DNA from: Streptomyces cucumeris
GTDB taxonomy: Bacteria > Actinomycetota > Actinomycetes > Streptomycetales > Streptomycetaceae
Direction of reading: 5' to 3'
Assembly (NCBI RefSeq): GCF_024295805.1
Contig: NZ_JANCLX010000026.1
Span: forward strand, 1-64,000
Length of the DNA: 64,000 nt
The notes below the pieces were generated by a model. The model worked only from the letters and a program-made list of their open reading frames with translations, was not told where the DNA came from and ran no database searches. Each line of letters starts with the position of its first letter. Position 1 is the first letter of the stretch. Below, piece after piece: positions 10,162 to 19,455 of this stretch. The translations under genes were made by a program, and so were the position numbers.

Positions 10162-11520
10162 TCAGGCGCGGACCAGGGCGAGGACCTCGTCGCGGACGCG
10201 GTCGGCGGTCTCGGTGTCGCGGGCCTCGACGTTGAGCCGCAGCAGGGGCTCGGTGTTGGAGGGGCGGAGGTTGAACCACCAGTCGGCGGCGGTGACCGTC
10301 AGCCCGTCCAGCTCGTCGAGGGTGACGCCCTCGCGGCCCTCGTACGCGGCCCTGACCGCCTCGGCGCGCGCGGTCTGGTCGGCGACGGTGCTGTTGATCT
10401 CGCCGGAGGCGGCGTAGCGGTCGTAACTCTCGACCAGTTCGGACAGCGGTCCGTCCTGGCCGCCGAGCGCGGCCAGCACATGCAGCGCGGCGAGCATGCC
10501 GGTATCGGCGTTCCAGAAGTCGCGGAAGTAGTAGTGCGCGGAGTGCTCACCGCCGAAGATCGCACCGCTGCGGGCCATTTCGGCCTTGATGAAGGAGTGG
10601 CCCACCCGGGTGCGGACGGGGGTGCCGCCGTTCTCCTTGACGACCTCGGGGACCGACCACGAGGTGATGCAGTTGTGGATGATCGTTCCGCCCGGGTGCT
10701 TGGCCAGCTCGCGGGCGGCGACCAGGGCGGTGATGGCCGAGGGCGACACCGGCTCGCCGCGCTCGTCGACCACGAAGCAGCGGTCGGCGTCGCCATCGAA
10801 GGCGAGGCCGATGTCGGCGCCGGTCTCCCGGACCCGGGCCTGGAGGTCGACGATGTTCTTGGGGTCGAGGGGGTTGGCCTCGTGGTGCGGGAAGGTGCCG
10901 TCCAGCTCGAAGTAGAGGGCGTCCAGGTCGAGCGGGAGACCGTCGAAGACGGTGGGGACGGTGTGGCCGCCCATGCCGTTGCCCGCGTCCACGACGACCT
11001 TCAGCGGCCGGATGGCGGTGAGGTCGACCAGCGAACGCAGATGGGCGGCGTAGTCGGCCAGCACGTCCTGCTGGGTGATGGTGCCGGGCCGGGCGGCGGG
11101 CTCGGGCGCGCCGTTCGCGGCCCATCCCTCGACCAGCGAGCGGATCTCGGCGAGGCCGGTGTCCTGGCCGACCGGAGCGGCGCCCGCGCGGCACATCTTG
11201 ATGCCGTTGTACTGCGCGGGATTGTGACTGGCGGTGAACATCGCGCCGGGCAGGCCGAGATGGCCGCTGGCGAAGTACAGCTCGTCGGTCGAGCAGAGCC
11301 CGATCTCGGTGACGTCCACGCCGAGGGAGGCGGCGCCGCGGGCGAAGGCCCGCGACAGACCGGGCGAGGAGGGGCGCATGTCATGGCCGGTGACGATCGC
11401 GTTCGCCTCGGTCACCCGGGCGAACGCCGCGCCGAAGAGTTCGGCGAGCGGTTCGTCCCACTGGTCCGGGACCACACCGCGCACGTCATACGCCTTCACG
11501 ATCTGCGACAAGTCGGGCAC
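10162..11520 (-). CDS. manB: phosphomannomutase / phosphoglucomutase
   Basis: 452 aa from GTG 11520, which has GAAGGGG upstream and gives the canonical start VPDLSQIVKAYDVRG. The enzyme interconverts mannose-6-P and mannose-1-P (and often glucose phosphates) in the cytosol. All four alpha-D-phosphohexomutase landmarks are present: the phosphoserine loop MFTASHNPAQYNG, the Mg2+ loop FDGDADRC, the sugar-binding GGEHSAHYYFRDF, and the phosphate-binding RPSNTEPLLRLNVEA near the end. It follows manA functionally and precedes the nucleotidyltransferase at 24085-25185 in the GDP-mannose route. Confidence 0.95.
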   Translation of the reverse strand: MPDLSQIVKAYDVRGVVPDQWDEPLAELFGAAFARVTEANAIVTGHDMRPSSPGLSRAFARGAASLGVDVTEIGLCSTDELYFASGHLGLPGAMFTASHNPAQYNGIKMCRAGAAPVGQDTGLAEIRSLVEGWAANGAPEPAARPGTITQQDVLADYAAHLRSLVDLTAIRPLKVVVDAGNGMGGHTVPTVFDGLPLDLDALYFELDGTFPHHEANPLDPKNIVDLQARVRETGADIGLAFDGDADRCFVVDERGEPVSPSAITALVAARELAKHPGGTIIHNCITSWSVPEVVKENGGTPVRTRVGHSFIKAEMARSGAIFGGEHSAHYYFRDFWNADTGMLAALHVLAALGGQDGPLSELVESYDRYAASGEINSTVADQTARAEAVRAAYEGREGVTLDELDGLTVTAADWWFNLRPSNTEPLLRLNVEARDTETADRVRDEVLALVRA

Positions 11521-11705
11521 AGCCAACCCCTTCTCGAGGTCTGTTTGGAGGTCTCCACGGACCTCAGAACCTACCCGGAGGACTCCCGCGGCCACCATGA
11601 GGCCGATCGTGCGGCGCGGCACACGGCGGAGGGCGGGAACGGACTGACGCCTCGTCGGGCTTCGCATCCGGGAACGCCGGGGCGGGCCGGCGCGGAGCGG
11701 ACGGG

Positions 11706-12161
11706 TCAGGAGTCGGGTGAGCGCAGCACCCGCAGATGGCCCCGGCGCGGCACCTCGCGCGGATCGCCGTCGCGGCCGCTCTGTCCGCCGCCGCCCCCGG
11801 ACGGTCCGGAGCCGCCGCCCGCGCCCGCGGCGCGCTCATGCGGCCGGGCGGCCTCACGCACCGCGTTGGCCAGGGCTTCGAGGTCATCGCTGCTGGGCCG
11901 GGCCGGGCCGGTGTCGACGGCGAGCCGGACGACCTCCCAGCCGCGGGGCGCGGTGAGCCGCTCCGAGTGCTCGGAACAGAGGTCGTAGCAGTGGGGTTCG
12001 GCGTAGGTGGCCAGCGGCCCCAGGACCGCGGTCGAGTCCGCGTAGACGTACGTCAGCGTCGCGACGGCGGGGCGGCCGCAGGCGGTGCGCGAACAGCGAC
12101 GTACAGGGCTCACGACGTTGGACGGTACCGCACTCTTGAGCGGGCCGCGACGACTCTCCAC
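11706..12161 (-). CDS. DUF3499 domain-containing protein
   Basis: 151 aa from GTG 12161 (VESRRGPLKS), with GGAGTGAG nearby; an in-frame ATG at 12206 or the VSPVRRC position are alternatives. The conserved N-terminal half carries two cysteine pairs, RRCSRTACGRPA and PHCYDLCSEHSERL, which look like a zinc site, and ends in APRGWEVVRL. The C-terminal third is Gly/Pro/Arg-rich and probably disordered. The function is unknown. Actinobacteria keep it between phosphomannomutase and the metallopeptidase-like gene. It is divergent from that gene, about 270 bases away. Confidence 0.85.
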   Translation of the reverse strand: MESRRGPLKSAVPSNVVSPVRRCSRTACGRPAVATLTYVYADSTAVLGPLATYAEPHCYDLCSEHSERLTAPRGWEVVRLAVDTGPARPSSDDLEALANAVREAARPHERAAGAGGGSGPSGGGGGQSGRDGDPREVPRRGHLRVLRSPDS

Positions 12162-12433
12162 CAGCTCACTCCGCCGTGTCGTCCTAGTTCGCCCCGTGCA
12201 CCCCATACGTGAACTTACTGGCTGACCAGCGGCTCCTTCCGGCGGAGCGGGAGCCGCCGCCGCTGATTCCGGTCAGCACACGCAGGGAGAGGGGTCAGTC
12301 TGAGCCAAGGAAGCGAATCAAGAGACGTCCGTTTCTGGACGCAACCATGGCCGGAATGCTCATTTGGCGACATGCGCCAAGGCTGTCCGGGAAGCGCATG
12401 CCGCCCGCCCCGCGGCGGCTACCCTCAGGAGTG

Positions 12434-12904
12434 ATGACCAGGTCCGTACCACCCCACCAGTCCGAGCCGCGCCCACGCCGCCGCGATCGGCACGGTCGGG
12501 GTATGCGCGGTCCGATCGCGCCGCCCCAGGTGCCGCTTTCGGTCAGCCGCGCCGAATCCTTCGTCGATCTGGTGCAGGACTCGGCCGAGCGGCTGGAGAG
12601 ACGCTGGCCGCAGCTTTCGGGCGTGGACTTCACCGTGCTGGACGTACCCACCTCGGGCAACGGCGGCGGAACCGGCTCCGGCGGCCCGGACGGATGGGAC
12701 GAGGAGTCCGTTCCGCTCGGACGCTTCATCGCCGCCCGCGGGGACGCGCCGGACCGGATCGTGATCTACCGCCGTCCGGTCGAGATCCGGGCCAAGAACC
12801 GGGACGAGCGGGCGCTGCTGGTCCACGAGGTCGTCGTGGAGCAGGTCGCGGAGCTGCTGGGGCTGGCCCCGGAGTCGGTGGATCCGCGGTACGGGCAGGA
12901 GTAG
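12434..12904 (+). CDS. metallopeptidase-family protein with degenerate zinc motif
   Basis: 156 aa from ATG 12434; GTG 12431 immediately before it is also possible, and the ribosome site is weak. It belongs to the short zincin-like family (DUF1025 type): conserved features are RAESFVDLVQDSAERL, LGRFIAARGDAPDRIVIYRRP and EIRAKNRDERALLVHEVVVEQVAELLG. In catalytic members the last stretch reads HExxH. Here it is HEVVVEQ, so the second zinc-binding histidine is absent and peptidase activity is doubtful. It is the only rightward gene in this block and converges on the DUF5719 gene with a 13-base gap. Confidence 0.75.
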   Translation: MTRSVPPHQSEPRPRRRDRHGRGMRGPIAPPQVPLSVSRAESFVDLVQDSAERLERRWPQLSGVDFTVLDVPTSGNGGGTGSGGPDGWDEESVPLGRFIAARGDAPDRIVIYRRPVEIRAKNRDERALLVHEVVVEQVAELLGLAPESVDPRYGQE

Positions 12905-12917
12905 CCCCGCCCGCCGG

Positions 12918-14507
12918 TCACTTCCTGCCGTCGTTCAGCACCGACAGGTCCTGCCGGGCGTCGGGGACCACCACGGTCCCGCCGTCGTCCGGCATCCCCT
13001 GGATCGTGAACATCGGCACGCCGTCCTGCGGCAGCGCCAGCATCCGGGAGGCGTGCACCGCACCGCCCGAGAGCCGCTCGACCGTCACCGCGTAGCCGCC
13101 CTTGCCCGAGGCCGGGCGGGGCGGGGTGACGGTGGTGCTGGTGCCGCCCTTGACCGTGTACGTCTTGCTCACCGGGGTGCCGCCGCCGCTCGCCGCCGAC
13201 GCGGTCACCCGCACCCGCGCGGTGGCGCCGGGCGCCACCAGGGAGAGCGTCGAACCCTTGGCGCGGTTGTCCGCCGCGGTGGCGGTCCGGTCGATCCGGG
13301 CCGTGGCCGGGATGAACGCCGACTCCTGGGCGCTCCCCTTGCCGCGGGTGACCCGCAGTCCGGCGACCACCGGGGTGGCCCGGCCCTCGCCGCCCTCGGG
13401 GGTGAGCAGCAGGGAGCCCGGTTCGCCCTTGGTCACGTCGCCGAGGTCGATCGCCGCCGTCATCCCGCTCTTGACGTGCAGGGACTCATGTCCGGCAGGG
13501 GTGATCGAACCGGTGCGCCCGGCCAGCCGCACCTTCAGATCCGCGTCATCGGAACCGGGCGCGAAGACGACCAGGCGGACCGAGGTCGCGTCGGCCGGGA
13601 CACCGGGGAGCGCCACGTCGGCGGCGGGCTCCGCGGAGGCCGGGATCCAGTCGCCGCCGGTCTTCTCGTCGGCCGACTGCACGGCGGCGCCGACCCGTCC
13701 GGTGCGGGAGGTCACGCGCAGCGAGACATCGGCGGCCCGCTGGTCGGTGAGGGTGGAGAGGAGCACCGGCACGGTGGCGCGGGGCGGCACGGTGATCGAC
13801 TCGTCGGTCGACGGCTTGAGCCGACCGCGTACGCCGTAGAGCTTGAGGTCCACCTCGGCCGCGGTCTCGTCCGGGTTGGTCAGGTGGACGAAGTCCTGGC
13901 GGCCGCGGGCGGTGCTGGCACCGGGGAACCAGAAGTCGGTGTCGGGCGCCGTACACGCGGTGCCCATGATCCCGCGTCCGCTGCCCGCCGCGATCGTGGT
14001 GGTCTGCTGGACGGTCCAGCCGGGGGCGAAGCGGCCGTCGGCGGTGCCGATGAGGGCTGGGGCATCGGAGCGGTCGGTGTCGGTGGTGACCGGTTTGCCG
14101 GGCTGCTTCAGCGGCAGCACCGGGGTGTCGTCACCCCGCGCCGCACTCCGCCGCTCGCCCTTGCCGTCCTTGCCGCCCTCGCGGTCCTTGCCGCCGTCGT
14201 CCCCGGCGCCCGGGCCGGTCACGTCGTCGGACGGGCCCTGGGCGGGCAGCAGTGCGGCCGCCCCTTCCCCGCCGCCCGCCGCGGCCGTACCGCTCCGCCG
14301 CGGGGTGAACGCGGTGTAGGTGGTGCCGGCCACCTCCGAGGAGGTGGGCGTCGGGCACAGCAGGGTGGAGCGCTCGACGGGCATCCGGCCGGCCGCCTTG
14401 GCCGAGCCGTCGGCGCCGTCCGGGGAGCCGCCGGTGAGCGTGGCGACGCCGGTGACGGCGGCCAGCGCGGTGGCGGCGCCGATCAGGGACAGGGTGGTGC
14501 GGTTCAT
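12918..14507 (-). CDS. DUF5719 family exported protein
   Basis: 529 aa. A signal or anchor segment (LSLIGAATALAAVTGVATL, about residues 7-25) is followed by an Ala/Gly/Lys/Asp-rich region and then a long repetitive beta-rich ectodomain with four or more Ig-like units (PPRATVPVLLSTL, ARVRVTASAAS). There are no catalytic motifs. Its ATG overlaps the stop of the giant glycosyltransferase by 4 bp (14504-14507), so the two are translationally coupled and probably work together at the membrane or envelope. A role as an extracellular partner or substrate-presenting subunit of the glycosyltransferase is inference. Confidence 0.8.
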   Translation of the reverse strand: MNRTTLSLIGAATALAAVTGVATLTGGSPDGADGSAKAAGRMPVERSTLLCPTPTSSEVAGTTYTAFTPRRSGTAAAGGGEGAAALLPAQGPSDDVTGPGAGDDGGKDREGGKDGKGERRSAARGDDTPVLPLKQPGKPVTTDTDRSDAPALIGTADGRFAPGWTVQQTTTIAAGSGRGIMGTACTAPDTDFWFPGASTARGRQDFVHLTNPDETAAEVDLKLYGVRGRLKPSTDESITVPPRATVPVLLSTLTDQRAADVSLRVTSRTGRVGAAVQSADEKTGGDWIPASAEPAADVALPGVPADATSVRLVVFAPGSDDADLKVRLAGRTGSITPAGHESLHVKSGMTAAIDLGDVTKGEPGSLLLTPEGGEGRATPVVAGLRVTRGKGSAQESAFIPATARIDRTATAADNRAKGSTLSLVAPGATARVRVTASAASGGGTPVSKTYTVKGGTSTTVTPPRPASGKGGYAVTVERLSGGAVHASRMLALPQDGVPMFTIQGMPDDGGTVVVPDARQDLSVLNDGRK

Positions 14508-17500
14508 CGCTGCTGATCGCTCCCGTCGCGGCGGTCCTCGGGCCCGGCGCCGTCGTACGTCGTGTCGCCCTGCTGGGGGTACGTCCCGTCGCCGTAGGGC
14601 TGCTGCTGGTCGTAGCCGTACGGATCGGCGTACGGGCCGCCCGCGTACGGATCGGCCGGGTACTGGCCCTCGGGGTAGGCGGCGCCCTCGGGGTACGGAG
14701 CGCCCTCCTGGTACCCGGCCGGATAGCCGGTCCCCTGGTAGCCGCCCTGGTACGGATCGCCCGGGTAGCCGCCGCCCTGCTGGTACTCACCGCCCTGCTG
14801 GTACGGGTCGCCCTGGTACGGCGTGCCCTCCGGGTACGTGCCGTACCCCGGCTCCGCGTACGGCCCGCCGTCCCACTGCTGTCCGTAGCCCTGCTGCTGC
14901 GGCACCGCGTAGGGGTCGGCCGCCGGGGGCTGCGCACCGTCGTACGGACCGGTGGCGGGCGGCGGGGCGGCCGGAGGCGCGGGCGGCTGCGCCGGGATGG
15001 TCACGCCCTCCCCCGGCACGGGCCCGTCCACGGCCCCGTCCTCGGGTCCGGACCGCCCGTCCGCGTCCGCCGGTGCCTGCTGCGCGGCCTGCGCCTCGGC
15101 GGCGGCCCGCAGCCGCCGCGCCCGGCGCCCGTCGCCCGCCAGGTCCTCGGCGGTGACGGCCGGGGCGGCCGCGGTGCCGTCCGCCTCCGGGAGGTCGTCG
15201 TCGACCCGGCGGCGGCGCCCCGGCAGTGCGAGCACCACCAGCACCACGGCCAGCAGGCCCTGTGCCCAGACCCATGCGCTGTGGGTCATCGGCGCGTCAT
15301 AGGTGAGGTCCAGCCGGCCGCCGTTCGCGGGGAGTTCGAAGCCCTGCGCCCAGCCGTCGACGGTCTTCGCCTTCAGCGGGCGGCCGTCCAGTGTGGCCCG
15401 CCAGTCCGGCGCGGCCTTGTCGGCGATCCGCAGCACCCGTCCGGCCGTGCCGTCGGGCACCGTGGTGTGCGCCTCGACGGGCCCCGACGCGACGTGCACC
15501 GGCGCGCCCGCCGAACCGGGCGCCGCCGACGCGCCCTTGGGCGACCCCGCCGGGACGATGGCGACCCGCGAGACCCGCTGGTCGACCCGCCACAGCACAC
15601 CGCCGTCCGCCTTGCTGAGCTGGGTGAGGCCCGGGGTCGCGTTCAGCACCCGCGTCATCCCGTCCGGGGCGCCCTTCTGGACGTAGACGTAACGCACCGC
15701 GTAGCCGCCGAGCTGACGGGTCTGGTCGGCGCCGGAGCCCGCGATCAGATGGGCCACCACACTGTCGAGCCGGGTGTCGCGGCCGCCCTCCGCGGCGAGT
15801 TCCGCGTCGCCGAGCCGGGCGCCGGAGCCGCGCACCAGGACGTAGTCGGCGCGGGCCGCACCGCCGCGGCCGCTGAGCACCAGCGTGCGGGCCTGGTCCT
15901 TGGTGGCACTCTCGGCCGCCACGAACGCCGGGACCTGTGAGGGGTTGTGCCGTCCGACCGGACCGTCCGCGCCGCCCGTCATCCAGACGACGGCGGCATA
16001 CAGCGGGGCGGCGGCCGAGGCGACGGCGATGAGCAGGGCCACCGGCTGGCGCCAGCCGAAGTTCTGCGCCGCGACGCGCTCCCGCGCGCCCTCGGCGCCG
16101 ACCACGGCCGCGGTCAGCAGCGCCAGACCGTAGACGAGGGTCGCGGGACCGGCCCAGGCCGAGCCGTTGGCCAGGGCCGCGAAGAGGAAGCCGGTGAGCG
16201 CCACGGCCCAGGCCGCCCCCACCACGAGCTGCCGCTCACCGCGCATCACGGCGGCCAGCGCGGCCAGCACGAAGCCGATCAGCAGCAGACTGCCGCCGCC
16301 CGGGCCGCCGGGGCTGAGCGAGAGCAGGTCCAGGGCGGAGGCGGAGCCGCCATCCGCGTCGAGCCCGGCCTCCTGGAAGAAGCGGCCGGGGTCGGTGAGG
16401 AGCCCGAGCGACCAGGGCGCGAGCACCAGCAGCGGGGTGCCCAGCACGGCCAGGAACCGCAGTCCGTACGCCGGCAGCAGCTCACGGCTGGTCAGGGCGC
16501 GCAGCACGAGTACACCGATGCCCAGGACCAGCGCGATCGGCCAGACGACCGGGGTGAACGCCATGGTGAAGGTGAGCAGCAGCGCGTAGGCCCACGCCGC
16601 ACGCCAGCCCGGCGGCCGCCCGCCGGTGCCGCCCGCCCGGAGTCCGGCGGCCGCCGCGGCGGCCCGCGCCATCAGCGGCAGCAGGACGGCCAGGACGGCG
16701 GTGCCCAGCCGGCCCCCGGCCAGCGCGCCCGTGGCGGCCGGGAGGAAGGCGTACGCGACGCTGCCCCAGGCGCGCAGCAGCCGGGACTCGACCAGCGGCC
16801 GGGAGGCGAAGTACGCGATGAACCCGGCCAGCGGCACCGAGCACACCAGCAGCAGGGTCAGGGTGAAACCGGTGGAGCCCAGGAAGAGCGTCGCCAGCGC
16901 GGCCAGCGCCGCGAGATAGGGCGGGGCGGTCTGGGTGCCGCCGGTGCCGACCGGATGCCAGCCGTCCGCGTAGGCGCCCCAGAGGTCGGAGACCCGGTCG
17001 GGCGCCGGGAGCAGTCCGCCGCCCGACAGGGCACCGCCGCCGAACAGGTCCCGGCAGGCGACCAGCGAGACCACCAGCAGCACCACGAAGAGCATCGGCC
17101 CCGGTTTGCGGGCGATCCGCTTGAGCCGGGCGAACTGCTCGACCTCCAGGAAGTCCGCGTCGTCGTCGCCCGGTCCGGACTCGACGGCGCCGTGCCGTCC
17201 GCCGGAGGACAGTTCGGGCTCCGCACGTCCGCCGACATTGCTGGCGACCTGTTCCACGGTGGCCCGTACGGTGGCGCCGGGCGGCGGGAACAGCGGCCGC
17301 AGTTCGCCCTTGTCCAGCGTGGCGCGGCCCCTGCGCTTGCGCGCGGCGAGGATCCGCTCCGGCCGCAGCAGGGTGCCGAAGAGACCGGCGACCTCGTCCA
17401 GCGCCTGCCCCGGCACCTTGCCCACCAGATAGGCCAGGGTGCGCAGCAGGGTGCCGAGCAGCAGCCGCAGCATCACATACGGCAGCAGCGCGCCGCGGGT

Positions 17501-18457
17501 GTTGACCAGCAGGGTGTAGACGGCCCCGGCCTTGTCGACGCGGTGCGGGTTGGCCACCGACCGGCCCACGCAGTCGATGGGCCGCCGCTCGCGCGAGGAC
17601 GCCTCGGCGTGGCGCAGCACCGCGTCCGGCGCCACCAGCACCTGGTGCCCGGCCTCGTGGGCGCGCCAGCACAGGTCGACGTCGTCCCGCATCAGGGGCA
17701 GCTTGGGGTCGAAGCCGCCGAGCCGCTCCCACACGTCGCGGCGCACCAGCATGCCCGCGCTCGACACCGACAGCACCGGGCGCACCTGGTCGTGCTGGCC
17801 CTGGTCCTGTTCGCGGCGCTCAAGACCGGTCCAGCGGCGGCCGCTGCGGGCGATGCTGACGCCGACTTCGAGCAACTGCCTGCGGTCGTACCAGCCGCGC
17901 AGCTTGGGGCCGATGATCGCGGGCTGCCGATTGGCGGTCAGCTCGGCGTCGGCGACCCTCAGCAGCTCGGCCAGCGCGTCGGGGGCCGGGGCGCAGTCGT
18001 CGTGCAGCAGCCAGAGCCACTGCACGGGCTCGCCGTGCGGCAGCTCCGGCATGTCGTAGGCGTCGTCCCGCCAGGCGCGGTTGACCGGATCCCAGCCGCT
18101 GGGGCGCTTGAGGTACGCCAATTCCCCGGGGCCGAGCGCCGGGGCGGTGCGGACCGCCTCGGCGACGGCCGTGCCAAAACCGCTGCGGCGTGCGAGGTGC
18201 AGCACCCGCTCCTCGCCGAGGGCCTCGGTGAGCAGCCGGGCGGAGTCGTCGGCGCTGCCGGTGTCGGCGGCGACGACGTTCTGCACCGGGCGCTCCTGCC
18301 CGAGCAGACCGGACAGCGCGTCGGGCAGCCAGCGGGCGCCGTCGTGGGCGACCAGTACGGCGGTGACGACATGACGCGGGTACGCCGGTGCCTCGGCGGA
18401 AGCGGGCGCGGCGGTGGCGGCCGGGTATTGGGCCGCCGGATGGCTGTGCACGGACAT
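14504..18457 (-). CDS. giant membrane glycosyltransferase: GT2 domain + polytopic membrane region + Tyr/Gly/Gln-rich tail
   Basis: 1317 aa from ATG 18457. Residues about 28-300 are a cytosolic family-2 glycosyltransferase: VVTAVLVAHDGARWLPD, AADTGSADDS, the metal-binding WLLHDDCAPAPDA, and MRDDVDLCWRAHEAGHQVL. After a linker, about residues 450-1080 contain a dozen or more hydrophobic helices plus an extracellular stretch, resembling a GT-C-like or multi-TM exporter module. The C-terminal roughly 230 residues are cytosolic. They begin with an Ala/Arg coiled stretch and end in about 140 residues with some 24 tyrosines in PY/GY/QY contexts. The likely role is synthesis or export of an envelope glycan. 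It is followed by DUF5719 (overlap) and lies just past whiB and its terminator. Confidence 0.85.
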   Translation of the reverse strand: MSVHSHPAAQYPAATAAPASAEAPAYPRHVVTAVLVAHDGARWLPDALSGLLGQERPVQNVVAADTGSADDSARLLTEALGEERVLHLARRSGFGTAVAEAVRTAPALGPGELAYLKRPSGWDPVNRAWRDDAYDMPELPHGEPVQWLWLLHDDCAPAPDALAELLRVADAELTANRQPAIIGPKLRGWYDRRQLLEVGVSIARSGRRWTGLERREQDQGQHDQVRPVLSVSSAGMLVRRDVWERLGGFDPKLPLMRDDVDLCWRAHEAGHQVLVAPDAVLRHAEASSRERRPIDCVGRSVANPHRVDKAGAVYTLLVNTRGALLPYVMLRLLLGTLLRTLAYLVGKVPGQALDEVAGLFGTLLRPERILAARKRRGRATLDKGELRPLFPPPGATVRATVEQVASNVGGRAEPELSSGGRHGAVESGPGDDDADFLEVEQFARLKRIARKPGPMLFVVLLVVSLVACRDLFGGGALSGGGLLPAPDRVSDLWGAYADGWHPVGTGGTQTAPPYLAALAALATLFLGSTGFTLTLLLVCSVPLAGFIAYFASRPLVESRLLRAWGSVAYAFLPAATGALAGGRLGTAVLAVLLPLMARAAAAAAGLRAGGTGGRPPGWRAAWAYALLLTFTMAFTPVVWPIALVLGIGVLVLRALTSRELLPAYGLRFLAVLGTPLLVLAPWSLGLLTDPGRFFQEAGLDADGGSASALDLLSLSPGGPGGGSLLLIGFVLAALAAVMRGERQLVVGAAWAVALTGFLFAALANGSAWAGPATLVYGLALLTAAVVGAEGARERVAAQNFGWRQPVALLIAVASAAAPLYAAVVWMTGGADGPVGRHNPSQVPAFVAAESATKDQARTLVLSGRGGAARADYVLVRGSGARLGDAELAAEGGRDTRLDSVVAHLIAGSGADQTRQLGGYAVRYVYVQKGAPDGMTRVLNATPGLTQLSKADGGVLWRVDQRVSRVAIVPAGSPKGASAAPGSAGAPVHVASGPVEAHTTVPDGTAGRVLRIADKAAPDWRATLDGRPLKAKTVDGWAQGFELPANGGRLDLTYDAPMTHSAWVWAQGLLAVVLVVLALPGRRRRVDDDLPEADGTAAAPAVTAEDLAGDGRRARRLRAAAEAQAAQQAPADADGRSGPEDGAVDGPVPGEGVTIPAQPPAPPAAPPPATGPYDGAQPPAADPYAVPQQQGYGQQWDGGPYAEPGYGTYPEGTPYQGDPYQQGGEYQQGGGYPGDPYQGGYQGTGYPAGYQEGAPYPEGAAYPEGQYPADPYAGGPYADPYGYDQQQPYGDGTYPQQGDTTYDGAGPEDRRDGSDQQR

Positions 18458-18561
18458 CGAGGTACGGGCCCCGGTTCGCTGGACTGCGGTGGACGCGCGC
18501 GTCCCGTGGGGAGGTTGGCGCGTCTCGGACGGGCCCCCACACTAACGGCTGCGTACGCAGG

Positions 18562-18599
18562 CGGTCCGCCGCCCGTCGCGGAGCGCGGGAGGCGGACCG
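18562..18599 (-). terminator. terminator downstream of whiB
   Basis: Inverted repeat CGGTCCGCC (18562-18570) and GGCGGACCG (18591-18599), with an inner CCCG/CGGG extension. It lies about 40 bases past the whiB stop, between whiB and the giant glycosyltransferase. Confidence 0.65.
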
Positions 18600-18638
18600 T
18601 TCGCCCGGTGGCCGCTTCGTCCAAGCGGTGCGGATATG

Positions 18639-18902
18639 TCAGACAGCGGCCTTCTTCAGTCGGCGGCGCTCCCGCTCGGACAGACCGCCCCAGATGCCGA
18701 AGCGCTCGTCATTGGCGAGGGCGTACTCGAGGCACTCGGACCGGACCTCGCAGGCGAGGCAGACCTTCTTCGCCTCACGCGTGGATCCGCCCTTTTCCGG
18801 GAAGAACGATTCGGGATCGGTCTGGGCGCACAGCGCGCGCTCCTGCCAACCGAGCTCCTCGTCCGCCTCTTCGACCAGCAGTTGCTGGAACAACTCGGTC
18901 AT
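18639..18902 (-). CDS. whiB: WhiB, iron-sulfur sporulation transcription factor
   Basis: 87 aa. WhiB is the founding Wbl protein. It binds a [4Fe-4S] cluster, partners with WhiA and the principal sigma factor, and is needed for septation of aerial hyphae. The four ligand cysteines are C25 (ERALCAQ) and C48, C51, C57 (VCLACEVRSEC). The turn motif GIWGG (69-73) and the basic C-terminal tail RERRRLKKAAV, which contacts DNA, are intact. The position beside fbiA/fbiB and the mannose genes is the whiB (not wblA or whiD) context. A vegetative promoter lies at 18974-19003. Confidence 0.95.
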   Translation of the reverse strand: MTELFQQLLVEEADEELGWQERALCAQTDPESFFPEKGGSTREAKKVCLACEVRSECLEYALANDERFGIWGGLSERERRRLKKAAV

Positions 18903-19455
18903 GTGCGCCCCTCGTCTGTTTTTGCGTCCCCATGTCCGTTGCCGTCGTGAAGCGGCAGAACGACACGAGTGAAATTACAAGTGTGCCGATCCAGGCCAGT
19001 CAAGCCGAGATCTGCTATTGGGCCTCTTATTCACTCTGCGGAACCAAGGCTGCGCGGAAAGTGTTCAAATCGGCCTAAACGAGACGCTTCCCCGTTTGCT
19101 GCCCCGGGTTCCTCTCCGTGACTCATCAGAGAGGACGCCCCCGGCGCCGATCCCGTTGCGTGTCGCGTGCGGATGCTGCGCCACCTCTCCGCCTAACGCA
19201 TGCACAAACCTTTCTGCCACGGCGGCTACCGGAAGAGGTGAAAGATTGCGCCAAACAGGAGATCAAGTTGACAGGACGGCGCGTGACCCGCTCTCCTTGT
19301 CCCCATGTCAGTGACCCACGCGCCCCTCGCGACCCGTGCCCACGGGTTCCGCTGCGCTGTGCAGGCTCGCTGTCGCTGTTCCAGCTGTTGATGCCCCCGA
19401 GCTCCAGCTATCTCTGCGCCCTTCCCGCACCTTTTCCTGCCGAGGAATCCCGCAT
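18903..19455. other. divergent intergenic region whiB / cysteine dioxygenase
   Basis: About 550 bases, AT-richer than the surroundings. It holds the whiB promoter at 18974-19003 and probably further developmental promoters. An open frame at 19118-19459 overlaps the dioxygenase start, but its Arg/Pro/Ser/Cys-rich composition looks non-coding. A TTGACA at 19267-19272 on the plus strand lacks a convincing -10. Nothing else was recognised. Confidence 0.4.
18974..19003 (-). promoter_or_regulatory. probable whiB promoter
   Basis: Minus strand TTGACT (18998-19003), an 18-base spacer and TGTAAT (18974-18979), ending about 70 bases before the whiB ATG. Streptomyces whiB is known to have a vegetative and a developmentally induced promoter; which one this is cannot be told from sequence. 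Confidence 0.55.

Noticed and set aside
15947-19078. Long rightward open frame (1043 codons) over the giant glycosyltransferase
   Set aside because: Composition typical of a shadow frame (Gln/Arg/His/Gly repeats), overlaps genes with clear domain evidence, and runs through whiB.
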